Notes: generated from the sequence alone by a model not told the origin. A DNA stretch of 38,011 bases from Sulfuricaulis sp. (GCA_024654125.1 JANLIC010000065.1:1-38011); one strand, 5' to 3'; positions 18,385 to 27,431 are shown, numbered from the stretch's first letter. Translations and numbers: made by a program.

Positions 18385-18984
18385 ATGAGGACTTACAGCA
18401 TATATCAAAAGCCTTGTCCGGCCTGCGGTGCCGAGGTAGCCATCGAAACGCAGAACTGCACTTGCGGATATAGTTTCGAGTCCGTGAGCACGGACGAACG
18501 GATCCCCGAAAAACAGGCACTGCAGGATGAGGAACTGTTCCAGGCCTATCTGCAGGCGCGTATTGACCAGGCCTTGGAGACGGTGGAATCCGCGCGTGCC
18601 GTATTCGCCGCCGAAACATCCAATCGCCGCAAGACCGATAAACTGATCTTGGCCGTACAGGAAGCAATCGCCTTGCGTGACGAGATTGACGCCCAGACAC
18701 TAAAAATAGCGCAACTACGAGAATCCATGCCCGCCAATCCGGAAGCCCTGTCCTTGTCGTCTCAGCCCACCGAGGCCTTCCGGGCGCAACAGGCGTCCAA
18801 GGCAGAAAAGATCATGGAGTCGTTCACCAACACCCAGACCAAGACCTGCCCGCACTGCAAAACGGTGCTCCCGGTCTCATCGGCCCTGTGTCTTTGCGGA
18901 TACATTTACGCGCGCAATAACTTCATGCTGCCGCGCGCCGTTGACAGGTCGACGCGCGGCGAACTCTACCGCACCAAAGAGTAA
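18385..18984 (+). CDS. Double zinc-ribbon protein B (paralogue of 12369-13325)
   Basis: A 199-residue cytoplasmic protein with a zinc ribbon at each end: C11-x2-C14-x10-C25-x-C27 and C155-x2-C158-x10-C169-x-C171. All cysteine spacings equal those of the protein at 12369. The shared order is N-ribbon, helix with EELFQAYLQARIDQA, helix ending in LRESMPA, a FRAQQASKAEKIM helix, and C-ribbon followed by MLP. It lacks the long Ala/Pro/Lys-rich linker of its paralogue. The ATG at 18385 has AGGGA upstream. It is divergent from the FAD oxidoreductase and convergent with the PilZ gene. I know no named function; a nucleic-acid or protein scaffold role is speculation. Confidence 0.8.
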   Translation: MRTYSIYQKPCPACGAEVAIETQNCTCGYSFESVSTDERIPEKQALQDEELFQAYLQARIDQALETVESARAVFAAETSNRRKTDKLILAVQEAIALRDEIDAQTLKIAQLRESMPANPEALSLSSQPTEAFRAQQASKAEKIMESFTNTQTKTCPHCKTVLPVSSALCLCGYIYARNNFMLPRAVDRSTRGELYRTKE

Positions 18985-19003
18985 ATCCCTTCTTTGGCGG
19001 CTA

Positions 19004-19318
19004 TTAGCCGTACAAAAGATTGACTAACGCGGTATAGGTCCGGTCTTCGTAGCGGCGGAACTGCAGTGCCACACCGTCCCTGTCTGAGCGTACGACGTAG
19101 GCGGGGACGCGATGTATATCGTACTCATTCTGCTCCCTGAGCGTCAGGACCGCTTCCACCGGCGTGCCAGGAGAGATTTCGTCTTTGCTCATTTCCAGCC
19201 TGGCCCCGTTAAGACTGAGGTCACACACTTTCCACCGTTTTGAATAGGTAAGATCCTGGTTTACAAGAATACTGAGCGGTATTCTTTTGCGAATGCTCTG
19301 GCGTTGCTCGGCCTTCAC
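19004..19318 (-). CDS. PilZ-domain protein
   Basis: A 104-residue protein consisting of a single PilZ domain, the common receptor for cyclic di-GMP. The N-terminal RxxxR-type loop appears as RKRIP near residue 10, and the D-x-S-x-x-G motif as DLSLNGARLEM near residue 33; both are needed for ligand binding and look intact. The rest forms the six-stranded barrel, ending in a helix (RTYTALVNLLYG). The start is a GTG at 19318 with AGGTGA four bases upstream. It is alone on its strand and has two adjacent palindromes upstream (19353-19395). The effector target is not visible from context. Confidence 0.87.
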   Translation of the reverse strand: MKAEQRQSIRKRIPLSILVNQDLTYSKRWKVCDLSLNGARLEMSKDEISPGTPVEAVLTLREQNEYDIHRVPAYVVRSDRDGVALQFRRYEDRTYTALVNLLYG

Positions 19319-19352
19319 GGGTCACCTGTAATGGGGAACCTTAATGTTCACA

Positions 19353-19379
19353 TGATCTTATTGTCCTGACAAAAGATCA
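19353..19379. repeat. Long imperfect palindrome
   Basis: The arms TGATCTTATTGTC and GACAAAAGATCA pair over 12 positions with one bulged T around a two-base centre; the core TTGTCCTGACAA is a perfect palindrome. It lies 35 bp upstream of the PilZ gene start. Confidence 0.5.
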
Positions 19380-19395
19380 ACTTGCCCTGGCAAGT
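19380..19395. repeat. Perfect 16-bp palindrome
   Basis: ACTTGCC-CT-GGCAAGT, with seven paired bases in each arm, is directly next to the preceding palindrome. No T-run follows on either strand, so operator function is more likely than termination. Confidence 0.5.
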
Positions 19396-19522
19396 AGCGC
19401 ATTAACGCCGACTTATATCGCAGCGGCCCCCCGAAATTTTGGATTCTGGCACGTTTCTGGCATATCTCTGGATGCATAAAATGTACGGGCGATTCCCTCA
19501 TTTCGGAGTGGATACATCCAAT

Positions 19523-19852
19523 ATGTCCAAGAAAATGAACTTACCGATGTTCCAGGCTGCTGAACCATTGCGCAAACGCGTACCGGCGCTTGATGAGCAC
19601 GGTAAACCTTTGAGCGATTTCATGGTGCTCATCCCCGGCCTGATCAAGAAACCGCAACATCTCATCCAGACCACGATTGAGCGCATCCAGATCGTATTCG
19701 CCAACTTCACTCATGTCGTGGTGTTTGCCGATCTTAATTTGAAATTGAGCCTGCTGTGGGTAAGCGTCAAGCCGGTTCCCGGCGTGCATTTCCAGATTTC
19801 CGAGGCGTTGCGCGCGGCCATCCCCGAGGCGCGCCTGGTGTCGCCTATCTGA
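19523..19852 (+). CDS. Conserved hypothetical protein
   Basis: A small soluble protein of about 109 residues with a distinctive core: RVPALDEHGKPLSDFMVLIP, then THVVVFADLNLKLSLLWVSV, then an ending PEARLVSPI. These strongly hydrophobic beta strands and a single internal helix suggest a compact alpha/beta fold, and I have the impression of similar proteins in other sulfur-oxidising gammaproteobacteria, but no function is known to me. The start is uncertain: ATG codons at 19472 and 19481 and a TTG at 19439 are also in frame, and none has a good ribosome site. It stands alone between the PilZ gene and the convergent small gene at 19914. Confidence 0.6.
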   Translation: MSKKMNLPMFQAAEPLRKRVPALDEHGKPLSDFMVLIPGLIKKPQHLIQTTIERIQIVFANFTHVVVFADLNLKLSLLWVSVKPVPGVHFQISEALRAAIPEARLVSPI

Positions 19853-19913
19853 AAGATTAATTGGCGTGCGGGTGGGAAATAGACCGCGCCAGCAGGAACG
19901 GCAGAACTACCTC

Positions 19914-20096
19914 TTAACGCTTGGTAGCGTTGGCGCCTAGCAGATCAACGGCACGACGACCAACGACCTCACGTCGGTTCGATTTTTTCGGCTCCCAGCG
20001 AATTTCTTTGCGACGTTCCGCCACATTGCGGCGGCTAATTTTCCGCCGGTCTATGCCCTTGTAACCCGTGTTACCGTTTGTATAGACATTTGCCAT
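19914..20096 (-). CDS. Small basic hypothetical protein (60 residues)
   Basis: A 60-residue protein very rich in Arg and Lys, with repeated double-basic pairs (DRRKISRRN, AERRKE, SNRREVVGRR). There is no signal peptide. Such patterns occur in small proteins found near PilZ or stress genes, but no role can be assigned. The ATG at 20096 has GAGGG about eight bases upstream. It begins 12 bp after the end of a possible hypothetical gene on the same strand (20108-20524), so the two could form a unit downstream of ilvD. Confidence 0.55.
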   Translation of the reverse strand: MANVYTNGNTGYKGIDRRKISRRNVAERRKEIRWEPKKSNRREVVGRRAVDLLGANATKR

Positions 20097-20107
20097 GGTA
20101 CCCTCGC

Positions 20108-20524
20108 TCAGCCCGGGTTCTGGCAGATACCCTGGACCGGTGTTTGACATACCAAAGTAAATAGCAGAAACCATGCCAAAAAACCGGCTGGCCTCATATA
20201 TACCACAGAGATTAGCCCTTTCTGGATGCCCTTTTTAGCCCAACCAATCCCACCGGGGGTCATGGGGCGGTAGGACGCTCCACCCTGGTTGGCCCGCTCC
20301 GCTACCACCCGGTCATAGAACCGGCGGGCGACCGGACCCATCGCGGCGTTCGGGCGCACGCCCAACAAGGCCGCCGATTTATCCTGCTCGAACATGTAAC
20401 GCCGAAATACCTCGGAAGGATAACTTTCCAAGGGAATCGCGAAACCACGTGCACCGTCAGCGGATCGGCCGCAGAACTTAGGGTGGAGAAAATAAGAAGC
20501 CCGGTAAGGATAAAGAATAATCAC
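20108..20524 (-). CDS. Possible hypothetical protein downstream of ilvD
   Basis: A 138-codon frame that I do not recognise. In the central part, from about 20403 leftward, third codon positions are strongly GC, as in real genes of this genome, giving a plausible soluble stretch (SAALLGVRPNAAMGPVARRF). The last 40 codons lose this bias and encode a hydrophobic stretch (GFLAWFLLFTLVC), so the gene may be a remnant or frameshifted. It lies 21 bp after ilvD on the same strand. An internal ATG at 20403 is an alternative start. Confidence 0.35.
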   Translation of the reverse strand: MIILYPYRASYFLHPKFCGRSADGARGFAIPLESYPSEVFRRYMFEQDKSAALLGVRPNAAMGPVARRFYDRVVAERANQGGASYRPMTPGGIGWAKKGIQKGLISVVYMRPAGFLAWFLLFTLVCQTPVQGICQNPG

Positions 20525-20545
20525 GGCAACCGGCGTGACCTCACC

Positions 20546-22228
20546 TCACTCGTCCGTGACGCAGCCTTCGGAGGCATTCTTGACGTTTTTGATGAACTTG
20601 TAGAGCGTGCCGTGCGTGGCTTTGAAAGGCGGCATTTTCCAGCCTGCCCGTCGCTGGGCCATATCCGCCTCGCTCAGCGCCACACTGATCTCATTCTTTT
20701 CGGAATCGATCGTGATTACATCGCCGTCGCGAATCAGCGCGATCGGCCCGCCGTCCTGCGCCTCCGGCACCACGTGACCGATGATGAAGCCGTGCGAACC
20801 GCCGGAGAAACGCCCATCGGTCATGAGCGCCACGTCCTTGCCCATCCCCGCGCCCATGATGGCCGAAGAAGGCGTGAGCATTTCGGGCATGCCGGGGCCC
20901 CCTTTCGGACCTTCGTAGCGGATCACCACCACTTCGCCTTTCTTTATCTCCCCGCGTTCGAGGCCCTTAAGCATGTCTTCCTCACAGTCGTACACTCGCG
21001 CCGGTCCCTGGAAACGCAAACCTTCCTTGCCGGTGATTTTGGCCACGGCGCCGCCCGGCGCGAGGTTGCCTTTCAGAATCTGGATATGGCCGCTCGGCTT
21101 GATGGCTTTCTCCAACGGCATGAAAACGCTCTGCCCGGCCTTCAGTCCGGGAAGCCCCGAGAGATTCTCCTCAATGGACTTGCCCGTGACCGTGAAACAT
21201 CCGCCGTCGAGGAATTTATTTTCGAGCAGGTATTTCATCACCGCCGGCGTGCCACCGACCTTGTGCAGATCTTCCATGACGTACTTGCCGCTCGGTTTCA
21301 GGTCCGCGAGAAACGGCACGCGGTCCGAAACCTTCTGAAAATCATCGATCGTCAGTTTCACACCCGACGAGCGCGCCATGGCGATGAGGTGCAACACGCC
21401 GTTGGTCGAGCCGCCGAGCGCCATGATCATGACCATGGCGTTCTCGAAGGCCGCACGCGTCATGATGTCGCGCGGCTTGATGTCTTTTTCAAGCAACTCG
21501 CGCATGGCCGCGCCGGCGCGCAGGCATTCCTCGCGCTTCTCGGCATCCATCGCCGGCGTCGACGAGCTGTAAGGCAGCGACATGCCGAGTGCCTCGATGG
21601 CGCTGGCCATGGTGTTGGCGGTGTACATGCCACCGCAGGCGCCGGCGCCGGGGCAGGCGTGCTCGACGATATCCTCGCGCGCAGGCTCATCGATCTTTTC
21701 AGCGATGAATTCGCCATAGCTCTGAAACGCCGAAATGATATCGATGGCGTCGCCTTTTTTGCTGCGGCCCGGCTTGATGGTGCCGCCGTAGACCATGATG
21801 GCCGGGCGGTTCAGCCGGCCCATGCCGATCAGGCAGCCGGGCATGTTCTTGTCGCAACCGGGCAGCGCGATCAGCCCGTCGTACCACTGCGCTCCCATCA
21901 CCGTCTCGATCGAATCGGCGATAATCTCGCGCGACTGCAGCGAATACGACATGCCGTCCGTGCCCATGGAAATGCCATCCGACACGCCGATGGTGTTGAA
22001 GCGCATGCCCACCAACCCGGCTTTGGTCACGCCCTCTTTGACCAGGGCTGCCAAATCGTTCAGGTGCATGTTGCAAGTGTTGCCCTCGAACCAGTTGGCG
22101 ACGATACCAACCTGGGCCTTGTCCATGTCGGCGCGTGTCAGGCCGGTGCCATACAGCATGGCCTGCGAAGCCCCTTGCGACTTGGGCCCGGTAATGCGGG
22201 AGCTGTAGCGATTCAGCTTCTTGGACAT
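20546..22228 (-). CDS. ilvD: Dihydroxy-acid dehydratase
   Basis: Third common step of valine, leucine and isoleucine synthesis: dehydrates 2,3-dihydroxy-isovalerate or -3-methylvalerate to the 2-oxo acids, using an iron-sulfur cluster. At 560 residues it has the normal length. Cluster-binding cysteines are visible in [12 protein letters not shown] near residue 122 and in [15 protein letters not shown] near residue 193, and the C-terminal [16 protein letters not shown] block with the catalytic serine is intact. The leader contains a perfect hairpin (22250-22267). No other ilv gene is adjacent. A long plus-strand open frame over the same DNA is only a codon-bias shadow. Confidence 0.97.
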   Translation of the reverse strand: MSKKLNRYSSRITGPKSQGASQAMLYGTGLTRADMDKAQVGIVANWFEGNTCNMHLNDLAALVKEGVTKAGLVGMRFNTIGVSDGISMGTDGMSYSLQSREIIADSIETVMGAQWYDGLIALPGCDKNMPGCLIGMGRLNRPAIMVYGGTIKPGRSKKGDAIDIISAFQSYGEFIAEKIDEPAREDIVEHACPGAGACGGMYTANTMASAIEALGMSLPYSSSTPAMDAEKREECLRAGAAMRELLEKDIKPRDIMTRAAFENAMVMIMALGGSTNGVLHLIAMARSSGVKLTIDDFQKVSDRVPFLADLKPSGKYVMEDLHKVGGTPAVMKYLLENKFLDGGCFTVTGKSIEENLSGLPGLKAGQSVFMPLEKAIKPSGHIQILKGNLAPGGAVAKITGKEGLRFQGPARVYDCEEDMLKGLERGEIKKGEVVVIRYEGPKGGPGMPEMLTPSSAIMGAGMGKDVALMTDGRFSGGSHGFIIGHVVPEAQDGGPIALIRDGDVITIDSEKNEISVALSEADMAQRRAGWKMPPFKATHGTLYKFIKNVKNASEGCVTDE

Positions 22229-22249
22229 GAAACTCTCCAGAGGACAATC

Positions 22250-22267
22250 CAGGCCGGCTTCGGCCTG
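22250..22267. repeat. Hairpin in the ilvD leader
   Basis: CAGGCCG and CGGCCTG form a perfect 7-bp stem with a four-base loop, about 20 bp upstream of the ilvD start. No T-run follows in the direction of ilvD transcription, so it is not a simple attenuator. Confidence 0.4.
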
Positions 22268-22323
22268 ATGGCCGCCGGGTGAGGCGTCATTCTATATAAT
22301 GTTCCGGCCTTAACTGAATACTT

Positions 22324-23109
22324 TCAGAACTGGTATTCGATGCCGGTGCGGTAGGTGGTGTCGGTTTTCTCGATAAGTTGCGGCGGGCGGTTGTCGTGGG
22401 CCACGTCCAGGGAGATTTTCAGGTCCAGGCGCCGGGTCAGGCTCACCGACAGCGACGCCTGTTCGAGCGCGCGAAAATCACGATAATCGCTGGTCGCGGG
22501 CTGGTAATAAGTCGTACTGGCCAGGCGCACAGTCTCGTTCAGCTGGTACTTCACCACGAAATAGAAGTTCCCGCGCATAAGGGTATCCACGCCGGCATCG
22601 GTAGCACCCGTACGGGGCTCCAGCTCCTCGCGCGAATAAAAACCGCCCAAACCGGCAGTCAGTACCAGCCTGTCGTCGTCAGATCGGAACGCCTCCCGGC
22701 GCACACCGCCACCCAGCAGCCCGCGGAATGAAAGCCGGGTGAATTCATTTTCTTCCGCCTGGCTGAAGGCCTCCCAGGCCCATGGCGGCGTGAGCTCATG
22801 AATATGACGGGCATGCAAAAAACTTTTGTTGGTATCACGCACGCCGCCGGTTTTGCCCGAGTCATGATTGAATACGATGAAATCCGTCACCGGCGCCTGA
22901 TGCCATTGCAACCGGCCACCAACGCTGGAGGTGGATTTGTCGGTGTTGCCGGACTGCCCGGATATTGCCAAAGAGAACTGTCCGCTGAAACCGGCGACCG
23001 GTTGCTTCACCCGGGTGTCTTCGGTGTTGACGACAGCGCCAGCGGGAGAAGCCAGCAAAAACAAAAAAACCGCCGGCGCGCTGAGGCGCCATTTGCATCG
23101 ACTCTTCAT
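22324..23109 (-). CDS. DUF481/YdiY-like outer-membrane beta-barrel protein
   Basis: A 261-residue exported protein. The signal peptide is residues 1-25 (APAVFLFLLASPAGA, cleavage after AGA). The mature protein consists of alternating beta strands (SLAISGQSGNTDKSTSSVGG, LVLTAGLGGFYSREEL, YQLNETVRLASTTYY) and ends in phenylalanine, the mark of outer-membrane barrels inserted by BAM. The SGQSGNTDKS segment and the overall layout match the DUF481 family, whose E. coli member is YdiY. Its biochemical role is unknown. The gene ends seven bases from the start region of its downstream neighbour, no; it lies just downstream of the ACT protein gene on the same strand, with a gap of seven bases, so co-transcription is likely. 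Confidence 0.8.
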   Translation of the reverse strand: MKSRCKWRLSAPAVFLFLLASPAGAVVNTEDTRVKQPVAGFSGQFSLAISGQSGNTDKSTSSVGGRLQWHQAPVTDFIVFNHDSGKTGGVRDTNKSFLHARHIHELTPPWAWEAFSQAEENEFTRLSFRGLLGGGVRREAFRSDDDRLVLTAGLGGFYSREELEPRTGATDAGVDTLMRGNFYFVVKYQLNETVRLASTTYYQPATSDYRDFRALEQASLSVSLTRRLDLKISLDVAHDNRPPQLIEKTDTTYRTGIEYQF

Positions 23110-23116
23110 TCGAAAA

Positions 23117-23527
23117 CTAGCTGGCGTTGAGCACCCGGGCCGCGCGGCTCACGTCCTGCTGCTTGACCCAGAGGATCGCGCCGAACCGTCCGGCACCGGC
23201 GCAAACGGCATCCACCGCCGTGACATTGATTCGCGATTTGGCGAGTTTTGACAACACCCCGGCGATGGCGCCACGCTTGTCATTGCCACGGATGAGAAAT
23301 CCCGTCTTCTTGGCCCGCAGTCTGAGCTTGAGGCGGCGCGCGGCGGACAGGAACGAAGCCGGATTGGCGGGAACAAAATCCACTTGTGAACGATGTCCGT
23401 CGGGGAAACCGGTGAATGCCAGAAGATTGATACCATATTTTGCCAGTGCCGCCAGTGTTCGTCCCGCTTCGCCGGGCCGATTGGGAATTTGCATCGCGAA
23501 GTAACTGACCTTCTTTGCCGTGGCCAT
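23117..23527 (-). CDS. Tandem ACT-domain protein
   Basis: A 136-residue cytoplasmic protein made of two ACT-like domains, which usually bind amino acids or other small ligands at their interface. The first domain reads YFAMQIPNRPGEAGRTLAAL, the second GFLIRGNDKRGAIAGVLSKL with RINVTAVDAV. No enzyme domain is attached, so it is a stand-alone regulator or sensor. The ATG at 23527 has AGGAGG six bases upstream; a second ATG at 23533 lies on top of that ribosome site and is rejected. The downstream gene on the same strand encodes the outer-membrane barrel. Confidence 0.75.
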   Translation of the reverse strand: MATAKKVSYFAMQIPNRPGEAGRTLAALAKYGINLLAFTGFPDGHRSQVDFVPANPASFLSAARRLKLRLRAKKTGFLIRGNDKRGAIAGVLSKLAKSRINVTAVDAVCAGAGRFGAILWVKQQDVSRAARVLNAS

Positions 23528-24046
23528 ATTCATCCTCCTGATGTCATGTCCGATGACGGATGTCGGTTGCATCATAACGCATCGCTGAAGCGACAACCAA
23601 CGCAGCGATATAATGCGCGAAATGATCTGTTGCGCGAGTTGCCCGATTATCAGGTTGCACAGCGAAAAATTCTTCTCGCATAACAACGACACCACGGAAA
23701 GCGGGTAAATGTTAAGGCCTGGCGCTGGAATCTAAGGCCCATAAAAGGTAAAATACACAGCAGAAATTCCCTCCACCTGCCCTCACCGCGCTGCCGCAAT
23801 GGCTCCAGGCGACAAGGACGGGTGTTGTAACAAGCCGCTTTCGTTGAAGCCGTATCTTATCAACTGACTCGTGACGGGTTTCGTGGTCTCAAGCTCCGGG
23901 ATTCCCGTTCCAGGTCGCGAAAACCAGCAAGCGGTGTGTCTTTGCCAGGGATATGAGCGTGACCGAAAAATCCGACTTGAACCAACGAAGCATCACAGTG
24001 GCTTATCTATCCCTTGCCGGGGAATAGCGCCGCGAGACGAAACCCC
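23528..24046. other. Intergenic region upstream of otsB
   Basis: This 519-bp gap has no convincing gene. It holds a consensus TATAAT at 23609-23614 and a TAAAAT-type box around 23747, either of which could serve the rightward otsB-mscS-otsA operon, but neither has a clear -35 box. Osmotic or stationary-phase control is expected for this operon but is not shown by the sequence. Confidence 0.35.
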
Positions 24047-24844
24047 ATGCGCGCCTTGAATCAGGAACCCAGCCTCGCGGATTTTTATCGCCGCCTCCGG
24101 ACCGCGCCAAAACGCGCCTTATTGCTCGATTACGACGGCACGCTGGCGCCGTTTCACATTCGCACGAATGAGGCACTGCCGTATGCCGGCGTGCGCGAGA
24201 TACTCGATACCATCGCGGAAAGCGGTCATACCCGTCTCGTCATCGTCAGCGGACGCTGGACACGCGACCTTAAACCCCTGCTCGGACTGAAACGCCTGCC
24301 GGAAATCTGGGGTTCACACGGCTGGGAACAGCTCAAACCCGACGGCGAATATGCCGTCGCCTCCATGGATGAAAAAGCCCTGCGGCACCTGGTGGAGGCC
24401 GATGCCTGGACCGCCGAAGTCGAGGCCAAGGGCGGGCGCTGCGAAATGAAACCCGGAAGTCTGGCGATCCACTGGCGTGGTCTGAAACCTAAAAAAATCG
24501 GCGAGATCCGGGATCTGGTTTCACAGAACTGGAACCTGTTAGAAATGGGAAAAAACCTGGTATGGCACGAATTCGACGGCGGCATCGAGTTGCGCGTGCC
24601 CGGCCGCCACAAGGGAATGGTCGTGGAGACCATTCTGTCCGAAATGGGCCCGGAAACCGCCGCGGCCTATCTCGGCGACGACACCACCGACGAGGACGCC
24701 TTCAGGGCCATCCGCGGCCGGGGGATCGGCGTGCTGGTGCGTCCTCAGTTCCGCGCCACGGCCGCGGATTTCTGGCTGCAGTCTCCGGCGGAACTGCTCG
24801 ATTTCCTGCAACAATGGAATGAAACCAGCGGGGGAACAAAATGA
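24047..24844 (+). CDS. otsB: Trehalose-6-phosphate phosphatase
   Basis: Releases trehalose from trehalose-6-phosphate, the second step of OtsAB synthesis. HAD-superfamily motif I with the catalytic aspartate is LLLDYDGTLAPF near residue 33; motif II is VIVSGR near 66; motif III/IV is YLGDDTTDEDAF near 213. The length of 265 residues is normal. The ATG at 24047 was chosen; a TTG at 24014 is in frame but unlikely. The stop codon overlaps the ATG of the mscS gene by four bases (ATGA), so translation is coupled. OtsA is two genes downstream, and the three genes together form an osmoprotection unit. Confidence 0.94.
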   Translation: MRALNQEPSLADFYRRLRTAPKRALLLDYDGTLAPFHIRTNEALPYAGVREILDTIAESGHTRLVIVSGRWTRDLKPLLGLKRLPEIWGSHGWEQLKPDGEYAVASMDEKALRHLVEADAWTAEVEAKGGRCEMKPGSLAIHWRGLKPKKIGEIRDLVSQNWNLLEMGKNLVWHEFDGGIELRVPGRHKGMVVETILSEMGPETAAAYLGDDTTDEDAFRAIRGRGIGVLVRPQFRATAADFWLQSPAELLDFLQQWNETSGGTK

Positions 24845-25923
24845 ACCTGCTTGAACATATTTATTACGGCAACTCCGCGGCTGACTGGTTGACAGCCATG
24901 AGTGTTGTCATTTTATTGACGCTGATTCTCTATTTCGTGAAACGCCTGGTCCTGGCCCGGTTGAAAGCCTTGTCGCGCAAAACCGAAAACCGTCTCGACG
25001 ATTTCGTCGTGGACATCCTGGCGGGAACCCGCTTCCTGTTCCTGCTCGTGATTGCATTCTACTTCGGATCCCAGTACCTGGAACTGCCGCCAAAACCGAC
25101 GCGCCTGATTACGAACATCTCGATCATCGTCCTGCTGGTGCAGGTGGCTTTGTGGGGCAACCGAGGCATCGCCCTCTGGTTCAGCGACTACCTGAAACGA
25201 CATAAAGACACCGATGCCGCCAGCGCCACCACCATGTCGGTGCTGAGTTTCATCGCGCGGGTGGTGCTGTGGTCGGTGCTGCTGCTGATGATCCTGGACA
25301 ATCTTGGGTTCAATATCACCACGCTGGTGGCGAGCCTGGGTATCGGCGGCATTGCCGTGGCGCTGGCGTTGCAGAACATCCTGGGGGATATCTTCGCGTC
25401 GCTGTCCATCGCCATGGACAAGCCCTTCGTGATCGGGGATTTCCTCATCGTCGATGAAATTCTCGGCACCGTGGAATACATCGGGCTCAAGACCACGCGC
25501 CTGCGCAGTCTCGGCGGTGAACAGATCGTGTTCTCCAACAACGATCTGTTGAAAAGCCGGATTCGCAATTACAAACGCATGTTCGAGCGCCGCGTGGTAT
25601 TCGGCTTCGGCGTGATCTATCAAACGACGCATGCACAACTCAAGCAGATTCCGGTGATGGTACGGAAAATAATCGAGGCGCAGGAAAAAACCCGTTTCGA
25701 CCGCGCGCACTTCAAGGAATACGGAGATTCATCGTTGAATTTTGAAGTGGTCTATTACGTCCTCAGCCCGGATTACAATATTTACATGGACATCCAGCAG
25801 GCCATCAACCTGGCCATCTTCGAGCAGTTCGCCAAAGCGGGCATCGACTTCGCCTATCCGACGCGCACGCTTTACGTGACCTCGGCCGGCGCGGTGCCCG
25901 CGGCGGCGCACGGAAACAACTGA
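24841..25923 (+). CDS. MscS-family mechanosensitive channel
   Basis: A 360-residue inner-membrane channel that opens when membrane tension rises, releasing solutes after hypo-osmotic shock. There are four or five hydrophobic helices in the first half (for example SVVILLTLILYF, FLFLLVIAFYFG, IIVLLVQVALWG, VVLWSVLLLMIL). The pore-lining helix is the Gly/Ala-rich SLGIGGIAVALALQNILGD near residues 166-184, followed by the beta domain (FVIGDFLIVDEILGTVEYIG) and the C-terminal alpha/beta domain. It is wedged between otsB and otsA, with a four-base overlap before and a two-base gap after. This suggests trehalose build-up and pressure release are co-controlled. Confidence 0.93.
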   Translation: MNLLEHIYYGNSAADWLTAMSVVILLTLILYFVKRLVLARLKALSRKTENRLDDFVVDILAGTRFLFLLVIAFYFGSQYLELPPKPTRLITNISIIVLLVQVALWGNRGIALWFSDYLKRHKDTDAASATTMSVLSFIARVVLWSVLLLMILDNLGFNITTLVASLGIGGIAVALALQNILGDIFASLSIAMDKPFVIGDFLIVDEILGTVEYIGLKTTRLRSLGGEQIVFSNNDLLKSRIRNYKRMFERRVVFGFGVIYQTTHAQLKQIPVMVRKIIEAQEKTRFDRAHFKEYGDSSLNFEVVYYVLSPDYNIYMDIQQAINLAIFEQFAKAGIDFAYPTRTLYVTSAGAVPAAAHGNN

Positions 25924-25925
25924 CC

Positions 25926-27428
25926 GTGGAAAGCCAGAAGCGACACAGCGGACTGATCGTGGCCTCGAACCGGCTGCCGGTGGCGCTGACGCGTGCGGAA
26001 GACGGCTCGTACCGAATCGAGCCCGGCAGCGGCGGCCTGGTGTCCGCCCTGTTGCCGGTATTACGCGATCGTGGCGGCACCTGGGTCGGCTGGGCCGGGA
26101 TAAGCGGTGATGTTCAAAACATCAACGCTCTCCTGGAGCAGGCAACACAACAGGCGGGTTACCAGCTTAAAGCGGTGGCGCTCACCGAGGATGAACAGCG
26201 CAAGTTCTATCAGGGATTTTCGAATGAGGTAATCTGGCCGCTGTTTCACGATCTGCAATTGCTGTGCGACTTTGATCCGAGCTACTGGCGTGTCTATCAA
26301 AATGTCAACCGCCGTTACGCCGAAGTCCTGAGACAGAACAGCATTGACGGCGACTTCATCTGGGTGCACGATTACCATCTCATAAACGTTGCGCTGGAAT
26401 TGCGGAATCTTGGCGCCAAGGTGAAGACGGCCTTTTTCCTTCATACTCCATTTCCGCCGCTCGACATCTTCGTCAAACTGCCGTGGCGCTTCCAGTTGCT
26501 GCACGCCCTGGTGGAATACGATCTGATCGGCTTTCAGACCCTGCGCGATCAGCGCAATTTCATCCAATGCGTGCGCACCCTCATGAAGGACGTCGCCGTG
26601 CACGGCAAGGGGCAGATGTTGACCTTGCGTGACAGCGAGCGCGAGGTACATGTCGGCAGTTTTCCCATCGGGATTGACTTCAACGCCTACGTCAAACGCG
26701 CCGCCAGCGAGGAAGTGACCAAACGGGCGGCGGACCTGCGCAACATGCTACCCAACCGCCAGCTGATCCTGGGCGTAGACCGGCTGGATTACACCAAGGG
26801 GATTCCGCAGCGGCTCGAGGCCTTCCGCAACGCCCTCGTACGCTATCCGGAACTGCATAACCGGGTCACGCTGATCCAGGTGGTGGTGCCGAGCCGCGAG
26901 GACATCCCGCAATATAACGATCTCAAAACCAGAATCGAGCGCCTTGTCGGTGAAATCAACGGCCAGTTCACCCAGCCCGGCGGCTGGGTACCGATACATT
27001 ACGTTTTCCGCAGTCTCGACACCGTCGACCTGCTGGCCTATTACCGCGCCGCGGAAATCGCCCTGGTCACGCCGCTCAAGGACGGCATGAACCTCGTGGC
27101 CAAGGAATATTGCGCTTGCAGCATCGAAGAGGAATGCGTGCTGATTCTGAGCGAATTCGCCGGGGCGGCAGCGCAGTTGCAGCGTGGGGCCTTGCTGGTG
27201 AACCCTTACGATATTGAAGGCGTGGCGGACACCATCCACCGCGCCTACACCATGGGCAACACCGAGCGCCGCGCCGCCATGCGCCATTTGCGGCGCACGA
27301 TCCGCGAACAGGACATTTTCTGGTGGGTGGACTCGTTCCTGCGCGCCGCCATCGCCAAAGACCTGAGCGCGTTTCCCCTGCCGGAGGATTACGTCCCGCG
27401 CAACGACATCGGCGGCATGTCGCTGTGA
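25926..27428 (+). CDS. otsA: Trehalose-6-phosphate synthase
   Basis: GT20 glycosyltransferase that joins UDP-glucose and glucose-6-phosphate to trehalose-6-phosphate. The GTG start at 25926 gives the family N-terminus [17 protein letters not shown]. Key blocks are [15 protein letters not shown] near residue 143, [18 protein letters not shown] near 279, [23 protein letters not shown] near 377, and [10 protein letters not shown] near 415; all binding residues I can place are present. The 500-residue length is typical for a single-domain OtsA without a fused phosphatase. It lies two bases after mscS and ends opposite the convergent DUF389 gene. Confidence 0.96.
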   Translation: MESQKRHSGLIVASNRLPVALTRAEDGSYRIEPGSGGLVSALLPVLRDRGGTWVGWAGISGDVQNINALLEQATQQAGYQLKAVALTEDEQRKFYQGFSNEVIWPLFHDLQLLCDFDPSYWRVYQNVNRRYAEVLRQNSIDGDFIWVHDYHLINVALELRNLGAKVKTAFFLHTPFPPLDIFVKLPWRFQLLHALVEYDLIGFQTLRDQRNFIQCVRTLMKDVAVHGKGQMLTLRDSEREVHVGSFPIGIDFNAYVKRAASEEVTKRAADLRNMLPNRQLILGVDRLDYTKGIPQRLEAFRNALVRYPELHNRVTLIQVVVPSREDIPQYNDLKTRIERLVGEINGQFTQPGGWVPIHYVFRSLDTVDLLAYYRAAEIALVTPLKDGMNLVAKEYCACSIEEECVLILSEFAGAAAQLQRGALLVNPYDIEGVADTIHRAYTMGNTERRAAMRHLRRTIREQDIFWWVDSFLRAAIAKDLSAFPLPEDYVPRNDIGGMSL

Positions 27429-27431
27429 CCG

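Noticed and set aside
20483-22282. Plus-strand open frame of about 600 codons opposite ilvD
   Set aside because: It covers exactly the strongly supported ilvD gene, has a low-complexity His/Arg/Ala-rich translation and no ribosome site. It is a by-product of GC-rich third codon positions.
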